The translations under genes and the position numbers were made by a program. Positions 6,101 through 6,895 of a DNA stretch of 6,895 nucleotides are shown one piece after another; the first letter of the stretch is position 1; the number at the start of each line of letters is the position of its first letter. Under the pieces are notes generated by a model. That model was not told the DNA's origin. It did no database searches and saw nothing but the letters and a program-made list of their open reading frames with translations. The DNA lies in NCBI GenBank assembly GCA_030424825.1, contig JAUHWE010000249.1, positions 1 through 6,895 of the forward strand, written 5' to 3'. Origin of the DNA: Verrucomicrobiia bacterium. Lineage in GTDB: Bacteria; Verrucomicrobiota; Verrucomicrobiia; Opitutales; Opitutaceae.

Positions 6101-6894
6101 CCCCCTTTCTGAACAATGAACGCGCCGAACATCGGGTTTTCGCGAACACGGTTTGCCGCCTTGTTCAGCGTCTGTTTCCCGTACAGATCGTAGGCTACTT
6201 TCAACTGGCGCTCCGCTTCCTCCTGGCTCAGCAATCCGCCACTGGCCATATCTCTAAATCGGACCGCATCGAGCAACAACGATTCCGCTGTTGGATACGC
6301 CCCCGCCCAATGACCCGCTTCGGCGAACTCAGAGAAATTTCTCATGTGAACATAATCCAAATAGGCAGGATAGGCCTCATCATAAGCTTCGATAAAGATG
6401 GTTGAATCTAGAACCATTTTTAGATGCCTCTCATCAGAATCTCTTCCAATAAAGTTGAGAACCTGATTCATCCAACGGTCAAAGTACCTTTGCGTGCCCC
6501 GAGGCGGCCCTCCGTCATAGCCGCCCGCGATTCCATCGAGAAGGTCCTGGAAAGTGGTACCGATAAGTTCTCCATTGAGGGTCTCCTTGTGACGGTCCTG
6601 CGTTCCCAGTTCCTTCATCAGAATCAGAAGGTCTTTCGAGCGGAGCATGCTCGCAAAATGGTCTCTCGCCTCTTCGTATCCTGGCTTATCAGGATACAAC
6701 TCCCAATGGCGGCGGCGAGCTTCTGCCATATCCGCATTAAACTTCCGGCCGGCCGCTGCAATTTGGGCCAAACCATCCATGGCTTGGCTGATTCCGCCGC
6801 CGACGGATGCCCCGGTACGCGCGCCAGCATGCAGCCTCTTGGGGATTGGAAGCAGTTGTCCGTGAGCAAGACAGACGCTCAGGATAAAGAACAT
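3115..6894 (-). CDS. Giant exported protein with beta-propeller and coiled-coil regions (at least 1259 aa)
   Basis: No named family is recognised. The N-terminus 'MFFILSVCLAHGQLLP' is the hydrophobic core of a signal peptide with a plausible cut at AHG-Q, but it has no basic n-region. The true start is therefore probably a few codons beyond the window edge, and the gene is best treated as 5'-partial. Residues about 30-360 are mostly helical. Residues about 385-700 form a beta-propeller-like region with recurring 'YD..TGE.L..I' motifs. Residues about 725-995 are very rich in R, E and A and are predicted helical/coiled coil. Residues 1001-1056 are a P/R/E-rich linker with a short RRPVDVG/RRPVEAV repeat, and 1057-1259 are again charged and helical, ending in a KAK tail at TAG (3117-3115). 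It probably acts in the periplasm or at the envelope as a scaffold; that is inferred from the layout, as no catalytic motif was found. A single undisturbed frame of this length strongly supports a real gene. Confidence 0.9.
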   Translation of the reverse strand: MFFILSVCLAHGQLLPIPKRLHAGARTGASVGGGISQAMDGLAQIAAAGRKFNADMAEARRRHWELYPDKPGYEEARDHFASMLRSKDLLILMKELGTQDRHKETLNGELIGTTFQDLLDGIAGGYDGGPPRGTQRYFDRWMNQVLNFIGRDSDERHLKMVLDSTIFIEAYDEAYPAYLDYVHMRNFSEFAEAGHWAGAYPTAESLLLDAVRFRDMASGGLLSQEEAERQLKVAYDLYGKQTLNKAANRVRENPMFGAFIVQKGGPIGLPVSDSQENAILYLIGPELSPDKYLLAMSHGLRAPSDDLSALRFVKEFGEEAVLEVAEQIKSSPLMPDAARRKLAQLLDRTKLANLDASVLAFDVDLLKERGVFGSYADFGGGGYWISRNNNEYSIRISDTGELASVAIRTGAGYAGGHDVNESHMLIGSSDHGTRKNTVGLYSVPDGATLRVFERPSLTYWANFGHDCALTHRHAIIASGDKTQLSGKVETVVYDINTGEELRAIPQGGEIAATDNRLIIVSNSPSSSGKFESQPAGTIYDLETGEAICALNFSSVQARRFDPNDSKPPHVFDLAVDEGIVAVFIPNAEPNGIVVCFDITTGKLLSKIDTDQGGRLLSHPVDRAHIENKMALVGERLIVRAQTGESEEDVQHVFDALTGRPLRRFLAAGRKVEPYDGKIFYDGEHLVVEPSGRTIRIPTHQLEADAKQWTPLDDPRIDRWITYTNEELAGARAAAHERERLRLEEVARVEAERLVAAEARLDLSIFDTTERSALDRYVRTKYYDLPMAEERVRATHERTIEMHERRYERFKRLPELRLEMHAYQLLIDENRKYLDSASRYQARDAALKIDWFESKMERARRQIEAGENRDDSHDLPPPLIGTPRRTAKAYAKRLLIDLPRETEDSRRNQSTGAIENDRLRNAFIAELPLVQLELLAVEALIDDLGPRERNWSNDPRSEAMRQDLEWARSEFPKREARWREIRASQSGVAFEPHDLGNLLNRKVEPRGPVVVKEESNGRPGEGVTSKKIVEESTGARRPVDVGRRPVEAVEPKRSNDPGPAELDGFLKALEIAQRADAAKLAELNEERAEYGIQEIDGYEQCLRWVLVAGGSWDLFARSGDSDDFNDARGALAKIQSIAPATNEELKAALPFVFERYSPMQPQRSSIGEVQAARLENGSLEGSKAVKWLASEERYDLIRDLHRAEDELWSREIMVGQQTKRQKLPEKSLQRFQEQIDSRREKVDAVRKALAAHDAELEKAK
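3727..3894 (-). other. P/R/E-rich linker in the giant protein with a short internal duplication
   Basis: Residues 1001-1056 (about KVEPRG to NDPG) are low-complexity: rich in proline, arginine, glutamate, valine and glycine, with no hydrophobic helix pattern. Two adjacent seven-residue units, RRPVDVG and RRPVEAV, look like a small tandem duplication. The segment separates two charged helical regions and probably acts as a flexible spacer. Confidence 0.5.
4795..5742 (-). other. Beta-propeller-like domain (about six blades) in the giant protein
   Basis: Residues about 385-700 carry a recurring blade-end motif: ISDTGELASVAI (396), YSVPDGATLRVF (441), YDINTGEELRAI (493), YDLETGEAICAL (539), FDITTGKLLSKI (596) and FDALTGRPLRRF (653). 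Spacing is 45-57 residues. A possible seventh, degenerate element is IFYDGEHLVVEPSGRTIRI (678). 'D..TG..L..' at a turn between two strands is typical of PQQ-like and WD40-like propellers. Such domains usually bind proteins, or a cofactor in the PQQ enzymes, but the tryptophan-docking signature of true PQQ enzymes is not evident. Confidence 0.65.
6856..6894 (-). other. Signal peptide core, start probably truncated by the window edge
   Basis: Residues 1-13 (MFFILSVCLAHGQ) contain a hydrophobic stretch followed by A-H-G, fitting signal peptidase I cleavage after residue 12. C8 is followed by LAHG rather than forming a lipobox, so a lipoprotein is less likely. No lysine or arginine precedes the hydrophobic core. 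Only one base of upstream sequence is available, so neither a ribosome binding site nor an earlier start can be examined. Confidence 0.5.
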
Positions 6895-6895
6895 G

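Overview
The window most likely comes from a Verrucomicrobiota bacterium, probably in or near Opitutae/Puniceicoccales. This is inferred from the eroded secreted protein at the left end. It combines a carbohydrate-binding-like beta-sandwich module, Ig-like modules and a C-terminal 'DPDGD...N..EF.LGTDP' module followed by an 'FETSSDLIEWNPV' beta-strand block, a combination common in large secreted proteins of that phylum. No rRNA, tRNA or housekeeping marker is present to confirm the placement.

Layout, left to right. (1) 3-1288, plus strand: the 3' part of a degraded gene for a large secreted or surface protein. Two successive beta-sandwich + Ig-like units and the C-terminal module can still be read, but in shifting frames, with two adjacent nonsense codons, at least one missing inter-module segment and a truncated second Ig module. 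(2) 1289-1854: about 565 bases with no convincing gene. It holds a 37-codon ORF with a perfect AGGAGG, short coding-like scraps, a GGGTCAG-type sequence that may be a transposon scar, and one copy of a roughly 50-bp diverged repeat. (3) 1855-2694, minus strand: an intact gene for a 279-residue protein with two N-terminal transmembrane helices, a basic helical stretch, TPR-like helices and an arginine/glycine-rich tail. It has a plausible ribosome binding site and a possible promoter. (4) 2695-3114: a 420-base intergenic region with the second copy of the 50-bp repeat. (5) 3115-6894, minus strand: a very large gene (at least 1259 codons) for an exported protein with an alpha-helical N-terminal region, a WD40/PQQ-like beta-propeller of about six recognisable blades, and a long, highly charged helical/coiled-coil C-terminal half split by an R/P/E-rich linker.

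The two intact genes point the same way, but 420 bases separate them and the smaller one appears to have its own promoter, so there is no good evidence for one operon. No CRISPR array, known defence system, integrase or intact transposase is visible. The items most worth a second look are the architecture of the giant protein, the diverged direct repeat bracketing the TPR gene, and the decay pattern of the surface-protein pseudogene.
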